Shown piece by piece: positions 45,245-58,000 of a stretch of DNA of 64,000 bases (within the stretch, counting starts at the first letter, position 1; every line of letters begins with the position of its first letter). The notes below the pieces were generated by a model. That model was not told the DNA's origin. It saw only the letters and a list, made by a program, of their open reading frames with translations, and ran no database searches. The stretch comes from Ariolimax columbianus (taxonomy: Eukaryota; Mollusca; Gastropoda; Stylommatophora; Arionidae): NCBI GenBank assembly GCA_036924085.1, contig JAVGWX010000011.1, positions 21,499,955-21,563,954 on the forward strand, in the 5' to 3' direction. A program made the position numbers and the translations under genes.

Positions 45245-45840
45245 AAGAAAAGGTATGCTATCTCCAGTCGTCTCGATACATGTCTTGCCACTGGCAAAAG
45301 GTAGCTTAGGCTCTGTGAGTGAGGTTGACAAAAGGCGCAGTTTCTTCCTCACTTTAATCCAAATCTCCGTGCAAGTCACCCATTTCAGCGGACACAGCAA
45401 GAGATACGACTGTCCACACGGCTTAACATAGAGAGTGGTCTTCATCACTTGTGATGGACAACTATTAGTTCATGGACGATATTAATGCCATACGGTTGGG
45501 GGCAACCCATGCTGGAGATAAGTATATTCTCAAGGGCGAGTCGATGACGATCGTCAAAGAAGCAAGAAACTAGACCAGTGACACTAACGTCAGCCTTGCC
45601 CCGGTGCTCAGGACCATTGAAGTGGCTGGCAATTGGGGAACCCGTGTGGTTAAGGATATCACTGAGGTTTTGACGGAAACGCTCCCGCAGTTCCATGCCA
45701 GTTTCCTTAATGTATGTCATACCACACTGGCGGCAGATGATAGAATAGATGAGGTTACAGGAATTGCATGTGAATCCCTCTTTGATGAATCCCTCTTCCC
45801 GGTTCAAGAATCCGAACGATTAGCTTACTAAACAACTAAC
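45245..45840 (-). mobile_element. Penelope-like element 3' end with GIY-YIG endonuclease domain
   Basis: The minus-strand frame 45807-45445 reads CNSCNLIYSIICRQCGMTYI, KETGMELRERFRQNLSDI, SPIASHFNGPEH and FFDDRHRLALENILIS. This is the GIY-YIG endonuclease that ends Penelope-like retroelements: the LIYSI strand, the YIKET strand and the catalytic Arg in LRERF are visible, and the late Glu is in ALENILI. After the stop, a 3' untranslated segment (45445-45245) follows that recurs at three other places. The reverse transcriptase part is missing. Confidence 0.8.
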
Positions 45841-46049
45841 ACATGCAGATTTTTGGGTTGTTAGTGTGGTGAGTCGTGCCAACAGCGTGCTACGCTTACA
45901 ACTTAAAAGTGAAAGTTAACACTTAACAAGTTAACATCACAAGTGAACTGAAAATCGAAATGGGAGGTCAGTTTTAGTTATCTGCTCTATTTAGTGACCG
46001 TTGATTCTGTTCAATCTTTAATAAAGACCTTTAGTTTATATGTCGGTGT

Positions 46050-46330
46050 GTGAGAAGATATTGAGAAATATTTTTTTGTAGTAAGTGGAGAAAAATGAAT
46101 GCTTGGAATGCATTGCGGGTGAGTCATATTCATTGCCTCGTAACGTGTAGTGTGGTGGAGGCAGGGCCAGTTAGTTAATGCCTAAAGGGTTAAATCAAAT
46201 TAGTAATTACTCAATTTATTCAAAAATAGATTGGATGCTCACAGTTGTTTTTAGTATCGGTTGAGTCCAGTGGAGTGGAATAAACTGGTCGTATACATAC
46301 ACTGTATTCTACAGTGTAGATTTAATTTAA
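46050..46330 (+). mobile_element. CR1 3' end fragment, rearranged
   Basis: It contains the WNAL-like region, with a short internal insertion near 46110-46150, and the CR1 tail ATACACTGTATTCTAC. Confidence 0.55.
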
Positions 46331-46960
46331 CTCAACGTCTTTATATTGGTTTAAAAGACTCTGCAGGGGACGGCGTGGCCTAGTGGTTAAGTGGCACGGA
46401 TCACAACCGGAAGGTGCTGGGTTCGATCCCCATTACAGACCCTTACATAAAATGCATGCTGAAGTCGGATGCACTGAGCCGACAGGCGCAAAATAAAAAC
46501 CACAGTGCAACGCACACTGCCTTGTGGATTAGAGAAATAAGGCGAACGCAAAAAAAAAAAGACTGCAGAGTCTGTATAGAACCAGGCAGTTTCATTATCA
46601 TTTCCCTGGCTTGCTCTAAAAAGCTATGTGCATCCAATCTATTCTTAAATGTTATTAACTGTCCTTGTCTCACTATTTCCTGTGGCAATGCATTCCAACC
46701 ATTCACCATAATGCCATTCACCATAATAATATGGAAAAATATTTCCTAATATTTAATCTGGACCTTTCTTTAGTTAATTTGTAGCTATGCCCTCTTGTTC
46801 TTGTAGCCTAGGTCAGTAGGTGTTGTGTATTTTTTTTTAAAAATTGTTATTATCCTTTCCTTTGATTATCTTATAAACCTGTATTAAGACAATTTGAATT
46901 CTTCTCTTTTCTATGCAATGTAGGCAGGTTTAATTAGAATATTCTAAACCAGTATAATGA
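46325..46960 (-). mobile_element. CR1 3' fragment interrupted by a SINE-A copy
   Basis: CR1 tail sequence (AACGTCTTTATATTGG) runs to 46365, stops at a SINE-A (46366-46560), and resumes with GACTGCAGAGTCTG and the WNALPQEIVRQG-type minus-strand codons. Confidence 0.75.
46366..46560 (+). repeat. SINE-A copy 5, internally deleted, inserted in a CR1 tail
   Basis: The head GGGGACGGCGTGGCCTAGTG and the B box are intact. About 65 bases after the CCCCATTACAGA segment are missing compared with other copies, then CCCTTACATAAAATGC resumes. It ends in 12 A. CR1 sequence lies on both sides. Confidence 0.9.
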
Positions 46961-46974
46961 AGTTAAGTGAGTTA

Positions 46975-48020
46975 AGTTTGTTATTCTCTTTGCATTTTTC
47001 CGTCCCATCTTACCTGGTTTTTTAATCGGGAAATCCCAAAATAAAAATGTATTTCCCGTTGTGACAATGAGTCATTAGCAATTTCCGTTAGCCGTAAATA
47101 GTTATCTCGTGACAGACAGACAGAACATGATGCATAGTGTTTCTGGTTAGGTTTGTAATTGTTATTATTCAATATAAACGTTTCTTAAACTGTGAAAATA
47201 AAGTCAAGACTACACTAGACACAGTAAGTTAGTGAGTAGTGACACTAGAAAGACATAATTGGATTGTTAATAATGTTATTATTGTACTAAGAAGCCCAAG
47301 GCAATCCTGCTAGTGTCTTAAGAAGTTAATAGTTAAGTACTACAGTAGTAATGAGATTAGTGAGAACGGGGTAACATGGGGGAGTTCCCTTCCTCACAGT
47401 CACACCTTTTCTTTCTCTAGCCGTAGATCCAGGTAACCCTTTACAGTTGGATCAACTAGGACATACGTGTGACTTATACTAGACTAAGACTTCTCTACCA
47501 CTGCCGTTAAGACACTCGTTATTAATATATAATGTATCATTGTAGGTGTGGCGATTTTATTATAAAATTGAAAATTTAGTTACAAATTATAAAAAGCCAG
47601 CTATTATTATACAGCTAAATTTAGAATCGGGATTGTGGCTATATTTTGGCACATGTGTTGTATTTTTGTGATTTTTATGACAAAATACAAACATTTGTGG
47701 TCATAATTGATGTCATGTTAATGTGCTTTTGATTTATGGAATTATTTTGCCGTTTAATAAAAACGAGTTAATCGAAAAATAAGTGCACATTTTAGGTATG
47801 TCTTTCTAAGTCTGCTTTTTAGATTTTTTTCCCCCCAGGATGTCACGAATCAATGGGAATATCGTTTCACAGCATCCACTTATACTTTTCTGTGGAGAAT
47901 GTTAATTGATCAAGATGTTAATAAAAGATGATTTCTCTCAAATAACGCCAATAACGGCTTTTCTATTTTCCTTATAAACATAGTGGATTGCCTCATGCTT
48001 CTCTTGTCGTTATACAGTGC
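46975..48020. other. Unclassified AT-rich stretch without recognised repeats
   Basis: About 1 kb with none of the repeat families seen elsewhere. It is the longest repeat-poor block in the window and may be unique intergenic or intronic DNA. Confidence 0.45.
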
Positions 48021-48027
48021 ACCCTTC

Positions 48028-48212
48028 ACGTGATCCCCGTGGTACTGAGTGTCATGCAGATGAAACCAAGGCTAAGTATAGCATAACAACTTGGAAGACC
48101 CCTGTCTACCTTCACCAGCGTTCTCGGGATTTGAAAAAAACCACTGAAACCCGCCTCTTCATTTTCAGCCGGCACAAAAGAGTTGTTGTTGAATGCGCAC
48201 AATCAGTAAGAT
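48028..48212 (-). repeat. Repeat D partial
   Basis: Inverted, diverged 5' half (GGCACAAAAGAGTTGTTGTT end). Confidence 0.65.
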
Positions 48213-48429
48213 TAGTAATTGGGATGTCAAAGTTAATGGTATGAAAGTGCTAACTTAATGTCATAACATTTTCCGATTATCAAGCCACAGTGGTAGGATC
48301 AATAGCAACATTGCAAATGCTGCTCGAAAAAATTAACAGTTCACCCAGAGTTTAGCATGGAAATAAACATATTGAATACAAAGACTGGTAATGGGCAAGC
48401 AACATAGGCACATAAATATTATCACCAAT

Positions 48430-49285
48430 GTCGAAATAATCGAAGAAATACAGAAGTTTACATGTTCGGAACAAACCATAACAGAAGATGCTTAAGAAGA
48501 TGATTAAGACAAATGTTGCATTGGCTGAAAAGAGATTAAGAGAAAAACAGAAATTGCTAACCTCAGGATAGAACTGAGAAAAATAATAATCACCACTAGC
48601 TAATATATGACAAATTGCACTGTATGTGGATGAAGCATGGACTCTATCTAAGAAGGATGAAAAAAACCTTTAGAAGCATTTGAAATGTGGTTCGACCATA
48701 GAATGAAAAGACTGAGTTAAACAGAAAGAAGATCTAATAATAATGTTCTCTCCGAAGTTTGCACACAAAGACACGATTGGGTTGACTGGGACGTGATATG
48801 AGACATGAACATCTTCTACAGAAGATACTAGAGGGCAAGATCCAAGGAAAAAGAAGAAGGTGGAGTCCAAGACTCACCTTTACATCTCAGGTATGCAGAG
48901 ACATTCAAGTATCAATGTATGCTGAAAAGAAGAGAGCTGCAGAGTATAGGGTCAAATGGAGAAACATGCTCAGACAACCTTACAACTAGTCTACGGGCTG
49001 ATCAACCAGAGGATAGGGTCAAATGGAGAAACATGCTCAGACAACCTTACAACTAGTCTACGGGCTGATCAACCAGAGGATAGGGTCAAATGGAGAGACA
49101 TACTCAGATAACCTTACAACTAGTCTACGGGCTGATCAACCAGAGGATAGGGTCAAATGGAGAAACATGCTCAGACAACCTTACAACTAGTCTACGGGCT
49201 GATCAACCAGAGGATAGGGTCAAATGGAGAGACATACTCAGATAATCTAACAACCAGTTTTAGAACTGACAATACAGAAGATTAT
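48430..49285 (+). mobile_element. RTE-like LINE 3' fragment with tandemly amplified 3' end
   Basis: Decayed frames include an LEAFEMWFDHRMKR-type block, RHEHLLQKILEGKIQGKRRR and EYRVKWRNMLRQPYN. The last 67 bases are then repeated (48947 onward). Confidence 0.72.
48947..49285 (+). repeat. 67-bp tandem repeat, about 5 units, made from a LINE 3' end
   Basis: TAGGGTCAAATGGAGA recurs at 48947, 49014, 49081, 49148 and 49215, exactly 67 bases apart. The first unit is the end of the LINE ORF and its 3' untranslated start. Units differ by a few bases (for example GAAACATGC versus GAGACATAC). Confidence 0.93.
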
Positions 49286-49339
49286 GAGACGTTAGTCTTT
49301 TCTCCCACACAAAAGAGTAAACTTAACATCTGAGCTTAA

Positions 49340-49490
49340 TTTAACGTCTTTATACTGGTTTAGAAGACTCTGCAGAGTCTGTATACAACCAGTTTCTTGG
49401 TAGGTAGTTAACTGATGTGTGAGCCATCTTAATAGACTCAAACACTAGAGCAAAATAGACCCGCAGCCTATTAGGCGCCATCGATGTGCC
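49340..49490 (-). repeat. SINE-B 3' fragment (CR1 tail plus shared segment)
   Basis: The plus strand reads AACGTCTTTATACTGGTTTA, then CAACCAGTTTCTTGGTAGG and GCCATCTTAATAGACTC. This is the same CR1-tail/shared-segment junction as in SINE-B copies 1 and 2. Confidence 0.75.
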
Positions 49491-49865
49491 ATCTCTTCAT
49501 AGGTCACACTAGAATTTGGTTGTGGTAACATTCCACCTTCTTTTGTCAGTCTGTCTGCCTCCATGTTGCCTTAAATGTTACAGTGGAATGGAACCCATTG
49601 TACCAACACTCTTTTGGGTGTGAACTGCTGGCATAGTTGACAGAGTACTGATCCTAAATCATCTAGTTTTGTGTTTTTCTGGTTTTTTAGTGTTGTAACT
49701 GCGGACATGGCATCTATAAAAAAGATTATCTGGCTTTCATTGCTTTCGCCTGTCAACATTGCTTCTACTGCAGCTTTCAATGCCTCTGCTCCTATTTTAA
49801 TTGAAGTGGCATTATTTCCATTTAGTGTCATGGCTTGTCTTTTTAGTGTTGATGTTCAGTCTCAT
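49485..49865 (-). mobile_element. RNase H LINE fragment
   Basis: The minus frame reads GAEALKAAVEAMLTGESNES, QIIFFIDAMSAVTTLKNQK and RVLVQWVPFHCNI. It is close to 2900-3300 but lacks the first Asp block and ends at the HCNI motif. Confidence 0.8.
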
Positions 49866-49929
49866 ATGTTGGCTATATACCCTCAGTCTTTTAGTTTTAG
49901 AATATATTCAAGTACCAATGTAACGTATG

Positions 49930-50262
49930 AGCTGCAGTGGTCAGCGACCCATAGCTGACTGCTAGCGTCAGGGCCAGCGAAACAGAGCTGCCAAGACCCT
50001 TCTACACCTCCACACAGTGCTCCTGGATAACATGCTGCAGCAGGGCAGACTGGCTAAGGAGAAGGGATCGAAGAGGGAATGCTAACCCGGTACTCAAAAA
50101 ATGCTTGTTGAAGTCGGATGTGTTGGAACAAAAGGTGCAAATATAGCAGTCAAGCTGTAAACTACGACACAACGCATTCCGTTATATGGACTACATTCTG
50201 CTACTTAGGCCCATGTCAGGGTTTTTTAGCAGGAGATTGAAAACGAACGAAGCCAAGCCAAG
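49930..50262 (+). repeat. Repeat E, near full-length copy
   Basis: It runs from the CTGCAGTGGTCAGCGACCCA end to GAAAACGAACGAAGCCAAGC, the variant 3' end also seen at 24329. Confidence 0.83.
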
Positions 50263-50339
50263 ACACTGATGATGTGACTGATTGAACACCAGGTTTTTGA
50301 GATTGAGATAAATGGCACAGAGAACATCCAGAATATGAT

Positions 50340-50565
50340 ACAGCAGAAGCATACTGCTCCTTGCCAAGAAGAGATTAAGTGACAATATTCAGACTGCGAA
50401 CGGGTCACTGCAAACTGAAAAAGCATCTGTTCAGCAAATTAAAAATTGGACACAGAGACATGTGCCCATGTGGGAAAAACAAACACACGCTGAAACATGT
50501 TCTACAGGCCTGTCGGCTCCGTGAGAGGAGCAAAGTGACTACATGGTATTTCTCAACCTGATTGT
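50340..50565 (+). mobile_element. RNase H LINE zinc-knuckle fragment
   Basis: The frame reads MTIFRLRTGHCKLKKHLFSK, LKIGHRDMCPCGKNKHTLKH and VLQACRLRERS. Confidence 0.72.
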
Positions 50566-50629
50566 GAGATAAACTGTATGGCGACGAGATATGCCTGAGA
50601 AGAACCACCGCGTTTATGAGCGAAATATG

Positions 50630-50762
50630 CTGCCAAAGACGGATGTGTCGGACTGAAAGGTGCAAATATAGCAGTCAAGATGTACACAAGCGACACAACG
50701 CATTCCATTCTCCCTGTTAGGGACTTTGTAGAGGGAGACTGAGAACGAACACAGAAGAAGAA
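50630..50762 (+). repeat. Repeat E 3' fragment with GAA tail
   Basis: It ends GAGAACGAACACAGAAGAAG. Confidence 0.78.
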
Positions 50763-50799
50763 GATGTCACTATTACGTGGGAGCAAACGACGAATAGAA

Positions 50800-50985
50800 G
50801 AAGATTTTTATTCTCCTTTGGCATTCGTACTGAAAATGACCTTGTGACATTGTGTCGTAGTTTACAGGTAGGCTGCAATATCTGCACCTTTCAGCCTAAA
50901 CACATCCGATTTCAGCTGCCCTTTTTTAGTACTGTGTATGCCTTCCCGCTGCGATCCCTATCCCTTGACTAGACTACATTAGTGA
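50800..50985 (-). repeat. Repeat E, diverged subfamily fragment
   Basis: It carries the core TTGTGTCGTAGTTTACAGGT and matches 35755-35930. Confidence 0.65.
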
Positions 50986-51040
50986 CCCAAGTTTTCTATT
51001 GAATGTGTTTATAACCACTTAACTAATCGAAGAGAAAGAC

Positions 51041-51376
51041 TAACGTCTGGTCAGGCAAAATTTACTGATCAGACATGTTAGTCAGGGTCAGGCAAAATAT
51101 ACTGGCCAAGACCCTCACCTCGGCTTCCTAGTAGCACTTCCTGGAAAGGGGCTGTTTTCATTGCAGCCTGGCTAGCGTGGAGAGGGATCGATGTGATCCC
51201 CATAGCAGTAAGTGACATGCTGATGAAGCCAAGAATAGCACAGCTGCCTGGAGAACCCTGGTCAACCTTCATCAGCGCACTATGTGAGGAAAGCTACTGC
51301 AACCTGCCAATTGACGTCCTTTTCAGGACGCACAAAAGAGTAACCTACTCACTGTGGGCATTCGCAAAGAACAACA
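51041..51376 (-). repeat. Repeat D copy 6
   Basis: Inverted full-length copy just upstream of the first exon of the unassigned gene, ending about 90 bases before its acceptor. Confidence 0.85.
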
Positions 51377-51466
51377 ACTCAACTTATCATATTTTAGCAA
51401 ATTTCCCATAATTTAGCAAGTTTATGTGGTATTAATATTAATTTGTTTTGTAATTATTAATTTCAG

Positions 51467-52063
51467 GTTCTTGTATACAGAAAAGAATTTTACCAAGACA
51501 CCCATCATGAATTTCTTAAATAACATGCCAGTAACGCAAATTCAACTTACTGTACTCGTTATTGCCATTATTAAACTATTAATGACCAGCTATGACAGCT
51601 TGAATGTCTTTGTGTTCTCGGTTACCAAATTCTTTACCTCAATCCTTTTTGGTAATCAAATTTGGAAGCATGTCACTGAACATCTTAACATTTACTCGAG
51701 CGTACATCAGTTTTCTACTGAAGGTTTGCATATTAAATTATTTTACTACATCACTGAGTTAGTTTTAAGATGTGTATGTTTTTCATTTATAATTGGCAAC
51801 AAATTGCTGATAAGAAAACAAGTCTGCAACAAAACAACTGCAACAATTAGTGATTGTTTAACATGCAAAGAAATGTTCAAGTTTTCATCAGTGGTTACAA
51901 GACAAAGGTTGACTGTGTACTGTGTATGTGACTCTGGTGAAATGAGTCAACAGTGTCAAAGGGTAGCTTCTTTCATCAACAGTAATGAGACAACTGTTTC
52001 ACCTGTTGTCTTGGCTGAAAATGGATTTTTCTATGAACCACCATCAACTTTACGATGTTACAG
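51467..52063 (+). CDS. Exon of unassigned gene: hydrophobic then cysteine-rich
   Basis: It follows a pyrimidine-rich acceptor ending TTTCAG and stays open for 199 codons in AT-rich DNA, which is very unlikely by chance. It ends TGTTACAG before GTATAC. The first residues, FLYTEKNFTK, are followed by hydrophobic stretches that do not look like a typical ectodomain. The true acceptor could therefore be further downstream. Confidence 0.5.
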
Positions 52064-55000
52064 GTATACATAATTCTATAGCAGTTTTTAACATTGATTT
52101 AGTATTTATTTCAATTTATGTATATACATTTATCTTTATCTGAGTGGTAACTTATCTGAGTGGTAACTTATCTGAGTGGTAACTTATCTGAGTGGTGACT
52201 TATCTGAGTGGTTACTTGTCTGAGTGGTAACTTATTTGATTGTTAACTTATCTGAGAGGTAACTTATCTGATTGTTAACTTATCTGAGTGGTAACTTATC
52301 TGAGTGGTAACTTATCTGATTGGTATCTTATTTGATTGTTAACCTATTTGATTGTTAACTTATCTGAGTGTTGTAGCTTGTCTCAGTAGTAGCTTATCTT
52401 AGTGGTAACTTATTTGATTGTTAATTTATCTGAGTGATAACTTATCTGAGTGGTGACATCTGAGTGATAACCTATCTGAGTGGTAACTTATCTGAGTGGT
52501 AACTTGCCTGAGTGGTAACTTATCTGAATTATAACTTATCTGAGTGATAACTTATCTGAGTGGTGACTTATCTGAGTTATAAGTTGTCTGAGTTATAACT
52601 TATCTGAGTGATAACTTATCTGAGTGGTTACTTATCTGAGTGGTGACTTATCTGAGTGGTTACTTGTCTGAGTGGTAACTTATTTGATTGTTAACTTATC
52701 TGAGAGGTAACTTATCTGATTGTTAACTTATCTGAGTGGTGACTTATCTGAGTGATAACCTATCTGAGTGGTAACTTATCTGAGTGGTAACTTGCCTGAG
52801 TGGTAACTTATCTGAATTATAACTTATCTGAGTGATAACTTATCTGAGTGGTGACTTATCTGAGTTATAAGTTGTCTGAGTTATAACTTATCTAACTTAT
52901 CTGAGTGGTGACTTATCTGAGTTATAAGTTGTCTGAGTGATAACTTATCTGAGTGATAACTTATCTGAGTGGTAGCTTATCTGAGTGGTAGCGTAACTAA
53001 ATTGTAACTAGAGAGGAAACAATATGTTTATATAACGTCTTTAACCAAAAATAAACTAAAGAAGGCTAAATTACTACAGAAACCAGAACTGCAAGAACTT
53101 ACATACTTTGACATTCCTGACAGATCGAATCATCAAGGCCAATTGATATCACATGTAATAGGGGAGGAACTTGCCAAAATGGATAGAAAATTGGTTAACG
53201 GAAAGAAGGAAGAGGGTGGGCATAAATAAGGAGTACTCTGAGGGGTGTGAAGTAAAAAGTGGAGTGCCACAGGGCTCGGTTTATGACCAATTTTGTTCTA
53301 GATATATATAAATGATCTGAACAATGATGTCAGATCCATGATTGCTAAATTCGCTGATGACACAAATCTATACAGGAGTGTCTCATCTAAAACAGATGTG
53401 GATATATTGAGGTTGGATTTAGATAAAATTTGGCAATGGTCTGAGAGCTGGCAATTGGTGTTTAATGTAGATAAATGTACGGTCATCCACATGGGTAGAT
53501 TCAATATGGAACATGAATTCAGAATGGGAGAGAATAATTTTAGAAAGATAGAAAAGGAAAGGGACCTAGGGGCTATAATAAATCATACAGGTTAGGTGAA
53601 TGAGCTGCAAGTCCAGGTAGCAGTGAAAAAGGCAAAAGCAGTGACACAAAGAAATATTAAACATAGAAGCAAGGAAGTCAAACTGTATAAAGCATCAATT
53701 AAACCTAGAATGGAGTACTATGTACAGGTGGGGAGTCCTTATCATGGAGGAGATATAAACATGATGGAAAAGGATACAAAAAGGGCGAAAAAACTGATAG
53801 AGAAATTCTAGAATTATAGCTATGATGAAAGACTCAGAAAAACCAGCCTACAGTGTCTAGAAAAGAGAAGAATTCGAAGTGATTTAATACAGGTTTATAA
53901 GACAATCAACGACAAGGATAAATTACACTGTATAAGAAGTTTTTCAAAGTACAACCACCTACAAGAACAAGAGGGCACATGTACAAATTAATTAAAGAAA
54001 GGTTCAGATTAGATATTAGGAAATATTTCTTTAGTTAGAGAGTGGTGAATGCTTGGAATGCAAATGGACACTTGAAGAAATTGATTATAAATGGACATTT
54101 TAAGAAATCGATTATAAATGGGCACTTGAAGAATTTGTTTATAAATGGGGGCTTGAAGAATTTGTTTATAAATGGACACTTGAAGAATTTGTTTATAAAT
54201 GGACACTTGAAGAATTTGTTTATAAATGGGCGCTTGAAGAATTTGTTTATAAATGGGGGCTTGAAGAATTTGTTTATAAATGGGGGCTTGAAGAATTTGT
54301 TTATAAATGGGGGCTTGAAGAATTTGTTTATAAATGGACACTTGAAGAATTTGTTTATAAATGGGGGCTTGAAGAATTTGTTTATAAATGGACACTTGAA
54401 GAATTTGTTTATAAATGGGCGCTTGAAGAATTTGTTTATAAATGGGGGCTTGAAGAATTTGTTTATAAATGGACACTTGAAGAATTTGTTTATAAATGGG
54501 GGCTTGAAGAATTTGTTTATAAATGGGCGCTTGAAGAATTTGTTTATAAATGGGGGCTTGAAAAATTTGTTTATAAATAGGCGCTTGAAAGATTTGTTAA
54601 TTGATGGGCAAATTGAAGAATTTGTTAATAAATGGGCACTTGCAGAAATTGATTATAAATGGGCACTTCAAGATTTTCTATTTAAATGGGCACTTTAAAA
54701 ATTTGTTAATAAATGAGCAAATTGAAGAATTTGTTTATAAATGGACACTTGAAAAATTAATTTATATATGAATGCACAAATAATTTTGAATGCAGGTGTC
54801 AAAGAGCATTATCAACCACGGCTGACATAACCAATATGAACAGGTGCCACGAGGATGGATGTGAGCACTCAAATTTAGATTGTGGAAATTACTGGCAGAG
54901 CTTTAATGTGAATCAGGATACAATGATAGATCAACAGTAGGTTCTTCATCATCATGAAGCATGTCATTTATAGAACGTCGCTCCCATCACAGTCTGTCTG

Positions 55001-58000
55001 AAAGAAACTCTTTCTCTTGCCAAAACTCCATCTTCCGCCAGTCATACCCAAGCCTTCCTGGATATCTCGGTGCCATCGTCTTCTTGGTCTTTCCTTGCCT
55101 CTTTTGCCTGGCACTATATCTTCCATCACTGTTCTCTCAAGACCATTGTGTCTCTTGATGTTACCAAAGTATTTACATTTTCTGGCCAAAATGGAATTGA
55201 TAAACCAGTTCTCCTCTATGTTAAACTCTTGCCAAATGTCTATATTTGTCTTTTTTTTCTGTCCAGTGTATTCTGAGGATCTTACTGTAACATTTTGACT
55301 TGAAGAATTTGATTCTTTGTCTAGAAGTTTTGGAGATCGTCCATGATTCGTAGCCGTATGCCGCCACAAGAAAAACAGGCTCTCAAGACTTTCACTTTTG
55401 TCATGTTGTTGGTGCTCTGCCTTAATTTCTTCAGGCTGTTCAGCCTGTGCGTTGCAATCGCTAGTCTTCTTCTGATTTCTTTCGAACAGTTGCCATTTTT
55501 GTCAATTCTGGTGCCCAGATATTCAAAAGGTATGACTTGATCTATTTCCTCACCACCTACTGTAAATTTATGTTGACATCGTGTCAGTGGTCATTATCTT
55601 TGTTTTGTTTATCTTTAGGTTCTTAGTAAATTTAACTGTTCTTTATATCTACAACACATATAAGCTAGCTATATTCTGTATTTGTGAGTTCGACATCATC
55701 TTTCTACTTTTGTTGTTATTGTTGTTTGAGTATACCCACAATGAGTAGGTTACTCTTATGTGCGCTCTGAAAAGGGCATTAAGTAACAGGTTACAGTAGC
55801 TTTCCTCACATCCCTAGCATGCTGATGAAGGTAGACTGGGGTCCTCCATGTGGCTGTGCTATGCTTGGCTTCATCTGTGTGTCGCTCACTACTACGGAGA
55901 TCACGTCAAACCTCACCTTGGTAGCCAGACTGTTGTCCTCGATAACAGCTTGTTTCCAGGACGACCAACAAGAAGGTCAGGTGAGGGTCTTGGCCAGTAT
56001 ATTTCTCTTGGCCCTGGCTAACATTGTCTGATCAGTGTGTTTTGCCTGATCAGACATTAGCCTCGTTGTCCCTTCTGCTTCTGTGGAGCATAGTCATTCA
56101 ATGAACGCCTCTGAGTTTTTATTTTGTTGCTGATACATAATTTCTATCAACCTGCAGCAAGGTCATACTACATGGAGGCTTCAGAATCACGAGTAAAAGG
56201 TTGACCCTGACAATGATGGATAGAGGGGATAAAAAAACATTCCAAACGCTCAACATATCAGTAGCACAAGCCTCCCATGTGTGTAGCACAAACCAGAAGT
56301 CTACACATACCTCCTCTCAGCGGCACGCGAGGCATGGTCAGTAGGACCACAGAAGAAGTAGACATAATTTCTGCAGCAATTAATAACTTGTGCAATAAAC
56401 TATTAAGAAACTATAAGACTCATGTTAATTATCATTCTTAATCATTATTAAGTGCCCTGCAAGTTGGCGTTGACAAATAATGAATCTCCACTTCATATGG
56501 CTTAGCTTGGCTTCGTTCATTCTCAATCTCCCGCTACTAAACCCTGACACGGGCATAAGTGGCAGAATGTAGTCCAGAGAATGGAATGCGCGTTTGTGTA
56601 GTTTACAGCTTGACTGAGATATTTGCACCTTTCGGTCCAACACATCCGACTTCAGTAAGCATTTCTTGAGTACCAGGTTAACATTCCCTCTTCGATACCT
56701 TCTCCTTAGCCAGTCTGCTCTGTTGCAGCCTGTTATTCAGAATCACCATGTGGGGGTGGAGAAGGGGCTTAGCAGCTCTGGTTCGCTGGCCCTGATGCTA
56801 GCAATTAGCTATGGGTCGCTGCTCGCTGCAGATCATGCGCTCGAATCATTTTATTATAAAAACATTGTCCTTATTCTATACTTATCAGTATGTGCAATGG
56901 AATCAACTTAGGCTACCATAATTATAATCCATTATCATTTTATCTTGTATCCATACATAAAGGATTAAGGAAAGAAGACAACAGCATCAACCACAAACTG
57001 ACAATGGAACAGTTGGAAATGAGCATCTAGAACCATCTGCAAGGACACAGGATCAAGAATCAACAGAAAGGATTTCAACTTTAACAGATGGGAGTCCAGG
57101 CACTGCCACGAACAATGGGAATACAGTGCACAGGTAGTTTTAATGTAGTTGAGTTGTTTTTTAAAACTAAATGAATATCAAACAAATAAGTTTCCCATAT
57201 TGTTTTTGTTTACTATCTTCCCTCATCGATTTGTCCTTCAATCAGAACCATTTCAGCTCCCTGTGATGTCATCATCATCAAGTGCCATCTCCGTAAGGGA
57301 GGTGGACGGTAATGGATTTCCAATTGTCTCTGTCTCGCGCAAGGCTGGTACATGCAGTCAAACTGTGTCCCAACCACATCCTGATGTTGTCTGTCCATCT
57401 GTACCTCTATCGCCTTTTGGCTCTCTTGCCCTCTACTCTGCTCTCCAAAAATAACATTTAGTAGACTGTCATGGCTCTTGACATGAGCAAAATATTTTAT
57501 TTTTCTGATTTTTATTTCCTCCAGAAGTATCTGTTCCATGTGGAGTTGTTCCAGAACATCATTATTGGTTTTCCTCTTTCCAAGAAACTTGTCCAAGTCT
57601 TCTGAATACCCACATTTCAAGGGCTTCAATACGTGTCTCCATTTTCTTTGTCATGGTCTAGGTTTCTACTCCATACAATAAAACTGAATGCACATAGCAT
57701 TTTATGATTCTGATTTTTAAGATCTGAGATATCTGCTTGGACAAAAGTGTATCTCTCGTGCTGTTAAATGTATTTTTGGGTATTGCAATTCTTTTAATGA
57801 TCTCCCTTTCACATATTCCATCAACTGAAATGAGTTTACCAAGATATACATAGCTTGACACTTGTTCCACATTTATGTGGATGAAAGCTTTTGGGCTTTC
57901 TTTCTTTTTGGTAAGCACTATAACTTGAGTCTTTTTTATGTTTATTCCCAACCCAAATTGCTGACTTTTGCTGGTTATCTTATTCATTAAGTTCTGCAAA

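Noticed and set aside
52137..53005. CRISPR-like look of regularly repeated units
   Set aside because: The units are directly adjacent without unique spacers, and the DNA is eukaryotic.
54009..54698. Long open frames on both strands (218 and 155 codons) with a nine-residue repeat
   Set aside because: They are produced by a 27-base minisatellite, whose unit length keeps every frame open. There is no sign of a real gene.
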